Assembly: GCA_017614625.1 (NCBI GenBank)
Contig: JAGABK010000020.1
Location: 1-20,595, forward strand
Reading direction: 5' to 3'
DNA length: 20,595 nt
From: Spirochaetales bacterium
Lineage (GTDB): Bacteria; Spirochaetota; Spirochaetia; Sphaerochaetales; Sphaerochaetaceae
This document shows positions 1 to 7,176 of the stretch, piece by piece. The notes under the pieces were generated by a model. That model searched no databases. It saw only the letters and a list, made by a program, of their open reading frames with translations, and was not told the DNA's origin. Numbering within the stretch: the stretch's first letter is position 1; every line of letters begins with the position of its first letter. The position numbers were made by a program, and so were the translations under genes.

Positions 1-1789
1 CCGGATGCTCGTGGCCGGCGTTGCCTGCAAAGTCCTCTCCCGTCCTCAGGTCGATAATGGCGAGCCAGACGGTGACGAAGAGCTCCGCCTCGTTGCCCTC
101 GCAGAGCTGGCGGTTCACGTCCTCCAGTATCTCGGACGGACTTCCGCCCTGCATGGCCCTGTTCTTGATCAGGGTCTTGGCGATGACCATGAACAGTGCG
201 GCAGGAACTCCCTTGCCCGAGACGTCCGCGATGACAAGGGCTATGTGGTTCTCGTCTACCATGAAGAAGTCGTAGAAGTCGCCTCCGACCTCCTTGGCGG
301 GCTTCATGCCTGCGTAGATGTCGAACTCGAATCTGAGCGGGAACGGCGGGAAGATCCTGGGAAGCATGTCGGACTGTATCTGTGTTGCGACGTTGAGCTC
401 CGCGCCGATTCTCTCCTTTTCCGCAGTTATTCTTGTTATCTCCTCAATATATTTCCTTGTACGGAATGAAAGATCTGCGAACGATGTGGCCAGAATCTCG
501 ACTTCGTCCTTGGTCTTGTAGGTGTCATCCATCTCGAAAGCAAGGTTGTTCGCGCTGATGTGGCGTATGTTCTCCGTCATCTTCGTCAGCGGTTTGACGA
601 TTCTTGTGGACAGGACGATCGACACCGACGATCCCACGACGAAGACTACCAGAATCAGGACCAGCGTCGTCGCACGCGATTTGGACACACCGTAGTTGAA
701 CTCTTCCGCAGAGGCTGCGGAAATCTGACCGAAAGTGGCGATCATCGTATCCGAAGGCCCTTCGGTGAGTTTCTTGTCAACGACCGACACAGCCGTCCAG
801 TCGATGGTACTGATTTTGGCGGCTGTCATGAAGTATTCGGTTCCCTCGACATCGACCACATGCAGATCCATGTCCCCTGCCGTCGCCGCGGCCAGATATT
901 CCCGGAGGTTCCTTTCGGGTACCATCTTGCCCGTATCGAAGATTTCCTGCTTCTCGGGAGCGAAAATGATCTCCATGTTGGAGTTGACTATGATTGTGAA
1001 GCTTCCCTCGGAGTACGAGGACTCTATGTAATCCGAGATGTTGTTGACGAACAGGTCCGCTCCCACGACAGCCACAAGGGCGCCGTCCGCGTCGTACACG
1101 GGATAAGAGCAGACGATTCCCAGATCGTCGGAAAACGAATCCTTCTCAATGTCGGAGAAATACAGTTCGCCGGATGCCGCGGTCGCGATGTACCAGGGGC
1201 GGTTCACCACATCGTATTTCTTGACGGTTCCGTCATCGTTGTACTTCTCCTGCTGTCTTGCGTCGCAGATGAGGAAGACTCCGTCGGGGGTTCCTATGAA
1301 GAGGGAGTTCAGCTGGCCGTTGAGTACAAGAGACTTGATCAGGTTCTCCAGATTGCCCAGTCTGGCTGTCATGGAATCCGGATTTCCGGCCACATGCTGG
1401 AGCGACAGGTTCCCCTCCTGCTCCGGGTCGGGACGCGATACGGGACGTTCGTTGTAGTTTTCCGGATTCAGATAGACATCCTTTACGGCATCGCCGAGTA
1501 CGGTGACGTTCGCAGCCAGCCTTGAGAACAGACTGTCGGCTATGTAGGCCTCAAGCCTGGTGGTCTTCGTCAGACTCGCATTTATCACGGCGTCCATAGT
1601 CTGGGACGATATCTCGCGTATGGAGTTCTGCTGGTTGGAGCTGGCAGAGGCGAAGATCCTCGACAGGTTCTTGTTTTGGTAGGAGACGACTGACATGAAG
1701 ACCGCCAGAAGTATGATCATCGTCATAAGGAAGATGTTGAATATCTTGCTCTGAATTCCGCCTATGACTATTTTCCAAATCTTTCTCAT
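1..1789 (-). CDS. Cache-HAMP-SpoIIE serine phosphatase (3' end beyond window)
   Basis: This open frame runs off the left edge; 596 codons are visible and the C-terminus is missing. Residues 17-37 form a membrane segment. About 40-345 look like an extracellular dCache sensor, with the typical RPWY at 197-200 and a following VVGADL. A second membrane segment lies at 373-393, then HAMP (about 395-447), a short helical linker, and a PP2C-type SpoIIE phosphatase domain from about 470 with metal-site motifs EVGGDFYD (500-507) and ADVSGKG (521-527). Enzymes of this type dephosphorylate STAS anti-sigma-factor antagonists in response to an outside signal; the divergent STAS gene at 1910 is the obvious substrate (inference). 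I start at the ATG at 1789 because a GGAGG sits 10 nt upstream. The in-frame ATG at 1798 is only 1 nt from that motif. The input sensed is unknown. Confidence 0.9.
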   Translation of the reverse strand, partial: MRKIWKIVIGGIQSKIFNIFLMTMIILLAVFMSVVSYQNKNLSRIFASASSNQQNSIREISSQTMDAVINASLTKTTRLEAYIADSLFSRLAANVTVLGDAVKDVYLNPENYNERPVSRPDPEQEGNLSLQHVAGNPDSMTARLGNLENLIKSLVLNGQLNSLFIGTPDGVFLICDARQQEKYNDDGTVKKYDVVNRPWYIATAASGELYFSDIEKDSFSDDLGIVCSYPVYDADGALVAVVGADLFVNNISDYIESSYSEGSFTIIVNSNMEIIFAPEKQEIFDTGKMVPERNLREYLAAATAGDMDLHVVDVEGTEYFMTAAKISTIDWTAVSVVDKKLTEGPSDTMIATFGQISAASAEEFNYGVSKSRATTLVLILVVFVVGSSVSIVLSTRIVKPLTKMTENIRHISANNLAFEMDDTYKTKDEVEILATSFADLSFRTRKYIEEITRITAEKERIGAELNVATQIQSDMLPRIFPPFPLRFEFDIYAGMKPAKEVGGDFYDFFMVDENHIALVIADVSGKGVPAALFMVIAKTLIKNRAMQGGSPSEILEDVNRQLCEGNEAELFVTVWLAIIDLRTGEDFAGNAGHEHP

Positions 1790-1799
1790 TTTTTCCATG

Positions 1800-1804
1800 C
1801 CTCC
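1800..1804 (-). promoter_or_regulatory. Shine-Dalgarno site that decides the SpoIIE-phosphatase start
   Basis: On the minus strand this reads GGAGG. It abuts the ATG at 1798 (1 nt), which is too close for normal initiation, and lies 10 nt before the ATG at 1789. It therefore favours the downstream start. Confidence 0.6.
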
Positions 1805-1858
1805 GAGCAGATGATAACATATTCGGGCGCGATTCTTCATAATTTGAGGAAAAAACAC

Positions 1859-1888
1859 TTAATTATTATGCCGTTTATGGAGTATTAT
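1859..1888 (+). promoter_or_regulatory. Possible promoter for the STAS gene
   Basis: The 120-base divergent gap is AT-rich near the STAS gene. TTAATT (1859-1864) and TATTAT (1883-1888) are separated by 18 nt. Another TATTAT lies at 1864-1869, preceded by a TTGAGG at a poor 14-nt spacing. Several weak solutions exist, so the assignment is tentative. The strong ribosome binding site AAAGGAG at 1896-1902 follows. Confidence 0.3.
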
Positions 1889-1909
1889 TGGGTAGAAAGG
1901 AGATCACCT

Positions 1910-2206
1910 ATGGAATTCACCAAGAAAAGCGAAGGCACAAAACTCACATACACCGTCACGGGAAGACTGGACACCAACACATCTCCCATTCTCGGATCGG
2001 ACCTCACGGCCTCACTTTCAGGCGTCACAGACCTTGTCATGGACCTCAAGGGACTTGAGTACATCTCGTCCGCAGGCGTCAGGGTTCTCCTGTCAGCTTT
2101 CAAGGTCATGAAGACCCAGGGCCAGATGACCCTCGAGAACGTCTCCGACACAGTCAGGGAAGTCCTCACCGTAACGGGACTGATTGATTTCTTCACGATC
2201 AAGTGA
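1910..2206 (+). CDS. STAS-domain anti-sigma-factor antagonist (SpoIIAA/RsbV type)
   Basis: A 98-residue single STAS domain, the usual length for SpoIIAA/RsbV proteins. The phosphorylation loop reads LEYISSAGVRVLL. Aligned to the DSSG loop of SpoIIAA, the phosphorylatable serine would be Ser54 (ISSAG, 52-56), and the usual Asp before it is replaced by Ser53. Such proteins are phosphorylated by an anti-sigma kinase, dephosphorylated by a SpoIIE/RsbU-type phosphatase, and in the free form bind the anti-sigma factor. The ATG at 1910 is chosen because AAAGGAG lies 7 nt upstream; the open frame extends further 5' but without a comparable ribosome site. It diverges from the SpoIIE phosphatase and is followed 10 nt later by the C69 peptidase. 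No RsbW-like kinase or sigma factor is present in the window. Confidence 0.92.
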   Translation: MEFTKKSEGTKLTYTVTGRLDTNTSPILGSDLTASLSGVTDLVMDLKGLEYISSAGVRVLLSAFKVMKTQGQMTLENVSDTVREVLTVTGLIDFFTIK

Positions 2207-2216
2207 TTCCCGGCCC

Positions 2217-3695
2217 ATGAGCAGGACAACGCGTCGTCTCGCGGCACTTCTGTGCCTTGTCTTTCTCGCGTCCTTCTCCGCCTGGGCCTGCACGACCATA
2301 CTTGTAGGAAAGGATGTCTCTTCGACCGGCCGCGTGATCGTCGCCCACAACGAGGACGATGCCGGCAACATAACCGTATACCACTACTACGTCCCGCCGC
2401 GCGACTGGGAGGATGATTCATATCTTCCCGCCGATTTCTTCCGCGCCGACATCCCGCAGGTCTCCCACACGTTCGGATACTACTGGAGCGAGGTCAAGGA
2501 CTGGGGCTCCGGCGTCTCCTACGCCGACAGCTTCTACAACGACAACGGAGTCTACATCGCCAGCAACAGCTGCGCCGAGTCCAAGGAGGACGAATGGGAC
2601 TTCAGCACCGTCACCGAAGGCGGAATCGAATACAACCTTCGCCGCATCGTCGCCGAGCGCGCGACAAGCGCCAGGGACGGCGTGGAGATAATCATCTCCC
2701 TGATCGAGGCCTGGGGCTACGGTCCCAGCGGCAGGGCATACACCGTCGCAGACCGCGACGAGGCCTGGCTGGTCCAGATAGTCCACGGAAGGCAGTACAT
2801 CGCCATCCGCTGCCCGGACGACCAGGTGGTCGTGATTCCCAACCACTACACTGCGCACAACCCCGAGGACTACGGGGACGTCCTCTATCCCGAGACCCTC
2901 ATCTCCTTCGCCAAGGAGCGCGGATACTATGAGGAGATCGACGGACGCTTCGATTTCGCAAAGACCTACCAGCAGTCATATTCCTATATGGCTGAAAGAA
3001 ATACTCTTCGCAACTCGCACGCCATCACGATGCTTTCGGGCACACGGTTCACCGCAAGCGTATTCCCGTTCAGCTTCACTCCGGACAGGAAGATCGGCCT
3101 CGACGACCTGACCGAAGTCCTTTCCAGCCACTACGAGGGAACGGAGGATTATCCGGATCTCGGAGGAGCTCCGCACAACACCGCCACAAGGACCATCTGC
3201 TACAGCACCACTATCGAGAGCACGGTCTGCGTCTTCGGCGAGACGCCCATTCTGGGCACTCTCTGGACCGCCTTCGGGAAGCCCTGCATCATGCCCTACA
3301 TCCCGCTCCATCCGCTTGCCGGAGTCTCCTGGGACCTTGGCCACGACGACCCCTGCCGGGCCATGGACAACCACCTGAACTACGAGCTTGAGGACGAGGA
3401 CGATGTGGGAACCGGGCTGTGGCGCACCATGAACGAGTGGCAGGAGATAATCGACGACGAATACAGACTTTACATAGATAGGCTCAGCGCGGTCAATGCG
3501 GATGCCCGCTCGACCGAGACCGGCCTCAACGACGCCGCGGTCGCAAAGGCGGCGGAGCTCCTGTCAGAGGGAGATGAAAAGTCCGCGCGCATCGTCCTGG
3601 CCATAGCCGACGGCAGGGCCCTGGAGAGAGCCGCAGGAAGAGTCTTCAATGTGATCGTCGATGTTCAGCGCGAGCTGTCGAAGGCCTCCCACTGA
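2217..3695 (+). CDS. Secreted C69-family (PepD-like) Ntn dipeptidase
   Basis: A 492-residue protein. The N-terminus MSRTTRRLAALLCLVFLASF is a basic and hydrophobic signal sequence ending in AWA, directly followed by Cys25 of CTTILVGK. This is the exact start of mature peptidase family C69, N-terminal-nucleophile hydrolases in which the cysteine exposed by removal of the leader is the catalytic residue. Length and the downstream GGIEYNLRRIV and GYGPSGRAYTVADRDEAWL segments fit the family. It probably releases dipeptides or cleaves peptides outside the cytoplasmic membrane. The start is ATG 2217, 10 nt after the STAS stop. No clear Shine-Dalgarno motif is visible, so expression may rely on re-initiation after STAS. 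An in-frame TTG at 2184 is possible but would place extra residues before the signal peptide. The 3' end overlaps the convergent 2H gene by 31 bp. Confidence 0.88.
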   Translation: MSRTTRRLAALLCLVFLASFSAWACTTILVGKDVSSTGRVIVAHNEDDAGNITVYHYYVPPRDWEDDSYLPADFFRADIPQVSHTFGYYWSEVKDWGSGVSYADSFYNDNGVYIASNSCAESKEDEWDFSTVTEGGIEYNLRRIVAERATSARDGVEIIISLIEAWGYGPSGRAYTVADRDEAWLVQIVHGRQYIAIRCPDDQVVVIPNHYTAHNPEDYGDVLYPETLISFAKERGYYEEIDGRFDFAKTYQQSYSYMAERNTLRNSHAITMLSGTRFTASVFPFSFTPDRKIGLDDLTEVLSSHYEGTEDYPDLGGAPHNTATRTICYSTTIESTVCVFGETPILGTLWTAFGKPCIMPYIPLHPLAGVSWDLGHDDPCRAMDNHLNYELEDEDDVGTGLWRTMNEWQEIIDDEYRLYIDRLSAVNADARSTETGLNDAAVAKAAELLSEGDEKSARIVLAIADGRALERAAGRVFNVIVDVQRELSKASH

Positions 3696-4246
3696 TCCCT
3701 TACCGAAACCTCGGAACCAAGATGGGAATGCCTGTATACCCGGAATGTCCCTGGCAGTCCGTCCTCTGACAGACCAATGAGGAACGACCTCGCGTAAATC
3801 TTTGTGGGACAAGGTGTTTTCTTAATCAGGTCGTAGACCGTCTGAAGCTTTTCCGTCTCGTCCGTAAGCAGCGTGCAGTGGTAGATGAAGGACTTGTCGA
3901 ACTCGTGGCGCGCCACTCCGAAGTCCTTCTCGATCATGCTGTCCAGACGCTCGTGGATCTCGCGGAGCCTGTCGTTCTCCTTCATCTTTATCCAGATGAT
4001 TCCGGGATTGAGCTCATAGCATTCCACGTCCATCGAGAAAGGCCCCACGGTCCTGTAGTAGTCGCAAAGCGCCTTGACGCATTCCTCCACCCGGTTCTCC
4101 GGAATGTCGAAGGAGATCTTAAGAGAGACATGCAGCGGCAGGAACTTCAGCGGGCAGCGGACCTGGTTGTCGTCCGCGATTCCGAGAACGGCGTCGCGCA
4201 GGTCCTCTAGCTGTTTCTCTATGTAGATTGCGGTCCAGACGAACAT
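3665..4246 (-). CDS. 2H phosphoesterase-superfamily protein (LigT/2'-5' RNA ligase-like)
   Basis: A 193-residue cytoplasmic protein carrying the two HxS/T motifs that define the 2H superfamily: His39-Val-Ser41 in LPLHVSLKIS and His123-Cys-Thr125 in IYHCTLL. The two halves between and around these motifs have the alternating strand/helix pattern of the bilobed 2H fold. Members open cyclic phosphodiesters or hydrolyse 2'-5' linkages; the substrate here cannot be told from sequence. The last residues (about 183-193) are encoded in the overlap with the convergent C69 gene. GAGGAGG lies 4 nt before the ATG. It begins 9 nt after msrA ends and appears to be the last gene of the asd-msrA operon. Confidence is high for the superfamily and low for any specific reaction. 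Confidence 0.8.
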   Translation of the reverse strand: MFVWTAIYIEKQLEDLRDAVLGIADDNQVRCPLKFLPLHVSLKISFDIPENRVEECVKALCDYYRTVGPFSMDVECYELNPGIIWIKMKENDRLREIHERLDSMIEKDFGVARHEFDKSFIYHCTLLTDETEKLQTVYDLIKKTPCPTKIYARSFLIGLSEDGLPGTFRVYRHSHLGSEVSVRDQWEAFDSSR

Positions 4247-4255
4247 GGGTCCTCC

Positions 4256-4774
4256 TCAGCTTCTGTCGTTGAGTTTCCGAACCGCTGCGAACTGCCCCAG
4301 CGTTACGTGGCAGTAGCCGGACGGATTCTTCACCAGATATTTCTGATGATACTCCTCCGCGCCGTAAAAGCAATCCAAAGGCTTGAGTTCAGTATAAAAA
4401 CGCTCATGTTTTCCTTTTTCGGAATAATAGAACGCCTCCACTTCCTTCAGAAGGGTCTCGTCTATGAGCATCGGATCGTAGTAGATACCGGTCCTGTACT
4501 GGTCCCCTATGTCGTGCCCCTGCCCGTCCTCCTGCTCCGGGTCTATGCAGATGAAGAAGGCCTGAAGCAGCGTGGAAACGGAGATGCGGCTCGGGTCGAA
4601 CGAGACCCTGACCGTCTCGCGATGGCCCGTGTCTGATCTTTTGACCTGCTGGTATGTGGGATCGGGGACATGACCGTTGGCGTAGCCCACCTCTGTGGCA
4701 GTGACCCCGTCAAGGAGACTGAAAGCGTGCTCAGTTCCCCAGAAACATCCGCCTGCGAAATAGAGCACGCTCAT
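4256..4774 (-). CDS. msrA: Peptide-methionine (S)-S-oxide reductase
   Basis: A 172-residue MsrA of normal length. The catalytic motif GGCFWGTE places the nucleophilic cysteine at Cys10. The conserved GHDIGDQYRTGIYY (87-99) and EEYHQKYL (140-147) follow. Cys155 in NPSGYC near the C-terminus is the likely recycling cysteine. The enzyme reduces methionine-S-sulfoxide in damaged proteins. No MsrB domain is fused or adjacent. I start at ATG 4774, 5 nt after the asd stop, because MSVLYFAGGCFWG matches the usual compact N-terminus. A GTG at 4783, which would overlap the asd stop, is a possible alternative adding three residues. Co-transcription with asd upstream and the 2H gene downstream is likely from the tight spacing. 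Confidence 0.95.
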   Translation of the reverse strand: MSVLYFAGGCFWGTEHAFSLLDGVTATEVGYANGHVPDPTYQQVKRSDTGHRETVRVSFDPSRISVSTLLQAFFICIDPEQEDGQGHDIGDQYRTGIYYDPMLIDETLLKEVEAFYYSEKGKHERFYTELKPLDCFYGAEEYHQKYLVKNPSGYCHVTLGQFAAVRKLNDRS

Positions 4775-4779
4775 GGAAT

Positions 4780-5862
4780 TCACTTCTTTGAGATGTAGCC
4801 GAGCTTGTAGAGCATCTCGGCGGCTTCAACTCCGCCGCCTGCGGCGCCGCGCAGCGTGTTGTGGCTCAGTCCTACGAACTTCCAGTCGTAGATGCTGTCC
4901 TCGCGCAGCCTTCCGATGGAGATTCCCATTCCGTTCTCATAGTTCACGTCCAGGGCGACCTGGGGCCTGTTGTCATCCTCCAGGTACTGGATGAACTGCT
5001 TGGGAGCCGAAGGAAGGCCGTACTCCTGAGGAAGTCCCTTGAAGGAGCGCAGCTTCTCGATCAGCTGCTCCTTGGTGGCCTTCTTGCGGAGCTTCACGGA
5101 AACGGTGGCCGTATGTCCGTTGAGGACCGGAACGCGGATGCACTGTGCGGAGATCTTCATGCAGTCGCCCGTGATGATCTCGTCGCCCTCGATGTGGCCG
5201 AAGACCTTCAGCGGCTCGAGCTCGGATTTCTCCTCCTCGCCTCCGATGTACGGGATGATGTTTCCGATCATCTCGGGCCAGGTCTCGAAGTTCTTTCCTG
5301 CGCCTGAGATGGCCTGGTATGTGGAGATCACAGCCTCATAGGGCTCGAACTCCTTCCATGCGGCGAAAGCCGGCGGATAGGACTGGATGGAGCAGTTGGG
5401 CTTTACGGCGATGAATCCGCGCTTCGTTCCCAGACGCTTCTTCTGTGCGTCGATGATCTTGTAGTGCTCGACGTTGATCTCGGGGATGACCATGGGAACA
5501 TCCTTGGTCCATCTGTGGGCCGAGTTGTTGGAGACGACGGGAACCTCTGCCTTGGCGTACTCCTCCTCGATGGCCTTGATCTCCTCCTTCTTCATGTCCA
5601 CAGCGGAGAAGACGAAATCGACCTTGGAGGCGACTTCCCTGACGTTCGAAACGTCCATGACGACGATGTCCTTGACCTTCTCGGGCATAGGGACGTCGAT
5701 TCTCCACTTGCCCTCGATCGCCTGTTCGTAGGTCTTTCCGGCGGACCTGGGAGATGCGGCAAGCACCTTGATCTCAAACCACGGATGGTCTGCAAGCAGG
5801 GTCACGAAACGCTGACCGACCATTCCTGTTGCACCGAGAATACCAATGTTCAGTTTTTCCAT
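4780..5862 (-). CDS. asd: Aspartate-semialdehyde dehydrogenase, archaeal/fungal-type subfamily
   Basis: A 360-residue enzyme that makes L-aspartate 4-semialdehyde from aspartyl phosphate with NADPH, the branch point to lysine/diaminopimelate, threonine and methionine. The N-terminal nucleotide-binding motif is GILGATGMVGQRF (7-19). The catalytic cysteine is Cys157 in KPNCSIQ, and the general base is His250 in VPVLNGHTATV. The overall pattern (for example IPEINVEHYKII and the early GATGMVGQRFVTLL) is that of the archaeal-type subfamily found also in some bacteria, rather than the E. coli-type enzyme. Ser-Ile follows the catalytic Asn-Cys where Ser/Thr is more usual. CCGGAGG lies 6 nt upstream of the ATG. 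It has its own promoter in the 84-nt gap after the lipoprotein gene and leads msrA and the 2H gene. Confidence 0.95.
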   Translation of the reverse strand: MEKLNIGILGATGMVGQRFVTLLADHPWFEIKVLAASPRSAGKTYEQAIEGKWRIDVPMPEKVKDIVVMDVSNVREVASKVDFVFSAVDMKKEEIKAIEEEYAKAEVPVVSNNSAHRWTKDVPMVIPEINVEHYKIIDAQKKRLGTKRGFIAVKPNCSIQSYPPAFAAWKEFEPYEAVISTYQAISGAGKNFETWPEMIGNIIPYIGGEEEKSELEPLKVFGHIEGDEIITGDCMKISAQCIRVPVLNGHTATVSVKLRKKATKEQLIEKLRSFKGLPQEYGLPSAPKQFIQYLEDDNRPQVALDVNYENGMGISIGRLREDSIYDWKFVGLSHNTLRGAAGGGVEAAEMLYKLGYISKK

Positions 5863-5895
5863 ACCAAGCCTCCGGATGAAATATTGTTACTGTGT

Positions 5896-5923
5896 ATGAT
5901 AACAGCAAAGAGAAATTTGTAAA
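5896..5923 (-). promoter_or_regulatory. Promoter of asd-msrA-2H operon
   Basis: On the minus strand, TTTACA (5918-5923) and TATCAT (5896-5901) are spaced by 16 nt, each one base off the sigma-70-type consensus. The predicted start near 5889 would leave a leader of about 27 nt with the asd ribosome site. No obvious regulator site or riboswitch fits in so short a leader. Confidence 0.65.
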
Positions 5924-5946
5924 AGCCCTGTATTTTTATACCGTAA

Positions 5947-7173
5947 TCACTTGAGCCCGGACACGGGATATACCGCAGTTCCCTTGAGCTTGGAGTCCAC
6001 GCGGATCTGGGCTGTCATCCCGTCGTAGATCTCGTCCTTGGCCCATGCATGGCCGTAGATGAAGTCCACCTCGGTCTCTCCCTGCTTGAGGCATCTGAAG
6101 ATGAAGGTTTCATATCCGCCGCTTCCGACGATCCCTTCCGCGACCTTGTCGGGCTCGTACTCCGAGCCCTCGTACCTCACGACTGTCGGGTCCTTGACCT
6201 CCACGCGCCAGGTGCAGCCCGTGGTGGGATTGGCGGCAAGTCTTATGGAGATGAAAGCACCGCCTTCGGAGATCGAGAGGTCTCCGCTTGTGGTTCCGAC
6301 CTTCAGCTGGCAGCCGCCTTTTCCGAAGACGAGCTTGCCGTCCACGGTCGAGTATCCGCTGGCCTTGAGGCTTCCGCTGGTCCTGGCGTACTGCACCGTC
6401 GCACCGTCTGCCGGAAGCGCCGTGATGTCGATGTCGCCGCTGGCGCACTCGATTTCCGCCTTCCTGCAGCTTGCAAGACCCACCTTAAGGTTTCCGCTGG
6501 TGGCTCCCATGTTGATCTCGTCGACGATGGCCACTGTGACCTCCACGCGGCAGGATGTGCCTCCCAGATTGGCCCGGTCGGCGATCAGGGTGTCGATGAA
6601 GATGCTGCCGGATGTGACTCCGAAGGCGGCCTCTCCGGTATCGATCCTGTCAATCCTGATGGTTCCGGACGTCATGCCGGCGTTCAGGCTGTTCGACTTG
6701 AGCGTCAGGGCCCCGATGCTGCCCGATGTGGCTGCGATGTTGAGCTCACTGGCCTCGATGTCCGTGGCGAAGGCGATGTTTCCGCTGGTGACCGCGGCGT
6801 CGACCCTGATTCCCGCGGGAATCTCGACGGTGAGCTTCTTGGAGTTCATCAGGAACGTTCCCGTGAAGCCGCTCTTGCAGAACTTGATCCTGAGCGTCCT
6901 TCCGTCCAGATACCAGTGGACCTTCTGGGCGTCCGAGAGGCTCAGACCGTTCTCAGTGACATTCAGCGTGGCCGAATCCGACTGGACTATCGTCACGTCG
7001 CCGGAATTGTAGTCGATGCTTATGGCGTCGATGTCCGAGGCCCTGTATGAGAAGCTGCCTGCCTGGTACTTCTCAGAGTCCTTGTATGTGTTGGAAAGCT
7101 GCAGGCTCCTGCCCCGGCATCCGCACAGCAGACATGCAAGAAGAATGCATAAAAACAAAACGCTCTTTCTCAT
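5947..7173 (-). CDS. Lipoprotein: TSG-repeat beta-ladder (DUF4097-like) fused to chagasin-like (I42) domain
   Basis: 408 residues. A lipoprotein signal ends in the lipobox LCGC with lipidated Cys19. The central region is a ladder of short beta repeats, each turning at a TSG-type triplet: residues 57-58 (NSG), 129, 149, 168, 187, 206 (TSC), 225, 244 (ASG), 265 and 295. The spacing is almost exactly 19-20, as in the DUF4097/adhesin-like beta-helix families. From about 305 a different domain begins with NPTTGCTW (315-322), GSGG (350-353) and HAW (375-377). These occupy the places of the NPTTG, GxGG and RPW inhibitory loops of chagasin-type (I42) cysteine-protease inhibitors, with the last motif diverged. 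It may be a surface anchor presenting a protease inhibitor, or a structural fold borrowed for another purpose. The start follows the glycosyltransferase stop by 3 nt, and its GGAGAGG ribosome site lies inside that gene. Confidence 0.82.
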   Translation of the reverse strand: MRKSVLFLCILLACLLCGCRGRSLQLSNTYKDSEKYQAGSFSYRASDIDAISIDYNSGDVTIVQSDSATLNVTENGLSLSDAQKVHWYLDGRTLRIKFCKSGFTGTFLMNSKKLTVEIPAGIRVDAAVTSGNIAFATDIEASELNIAATSGSIGALTLKSNSLNAGMTSGTIRIDRIDTGEAAFGVTSGSIFIDTLIADRANLGGTSCRVEVTVAIVDEINMGATSGNLKVGLASCRKAEIECASGDIDITALPADGATVQYARTSGSLKASGYSTVDGKLVFGKGGCQLKVGTTSGDLSISEGGAFISIRLAANPTTGCTWRVEVKDPTVVRYEGSEYEPDKVAEGIVGSGGYETFIFRCLKQGETEVDFIYGHAWAKDEIYDGMTAQIRVDSKLKGTAVYPVSGLK

Positions 7174-7176
7174 AAT

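Noticed and set aside
560..1525. A 321-codon open frame on the plus strand.
   Set aside because: It is antisense to the Cache-SpoIIE gene, which has clear domains on the minus strand.
1811..1816. TATCAT on the minus strand as a -10 box for the SpoIIE-phosphatase gene.
   Set aside because: Transcription would start inside the GGAGG ribosome site, and no good -35 box lies at the right distance.
2217..2291. C69 protein as a lipoprotein because its leader ends just before a cysteine.
   Set aside because: The residues before Cys25 (S-A-W-A) do not form a lipobox, and the CTTILVGK start identifies the Ntn catalytic cysteine.
6049..7050. Two overlapping open frames of more than 300 codons on the plus strand.
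   Set aside because: Both are antisense to the lipoprotein gene; their regularity reflects the TSG repeats on the coding strand.
2217..7173. Idea that the chagasin-like lipoprotein inhibits the C69 peptidase encoded nearby.
   Set aside because: Chagasin-type inhibitors act on papain-like (C1) enzymes. C69 is an Ntn hydrolase with a different active-site geometry, and the genes are not in one operon.
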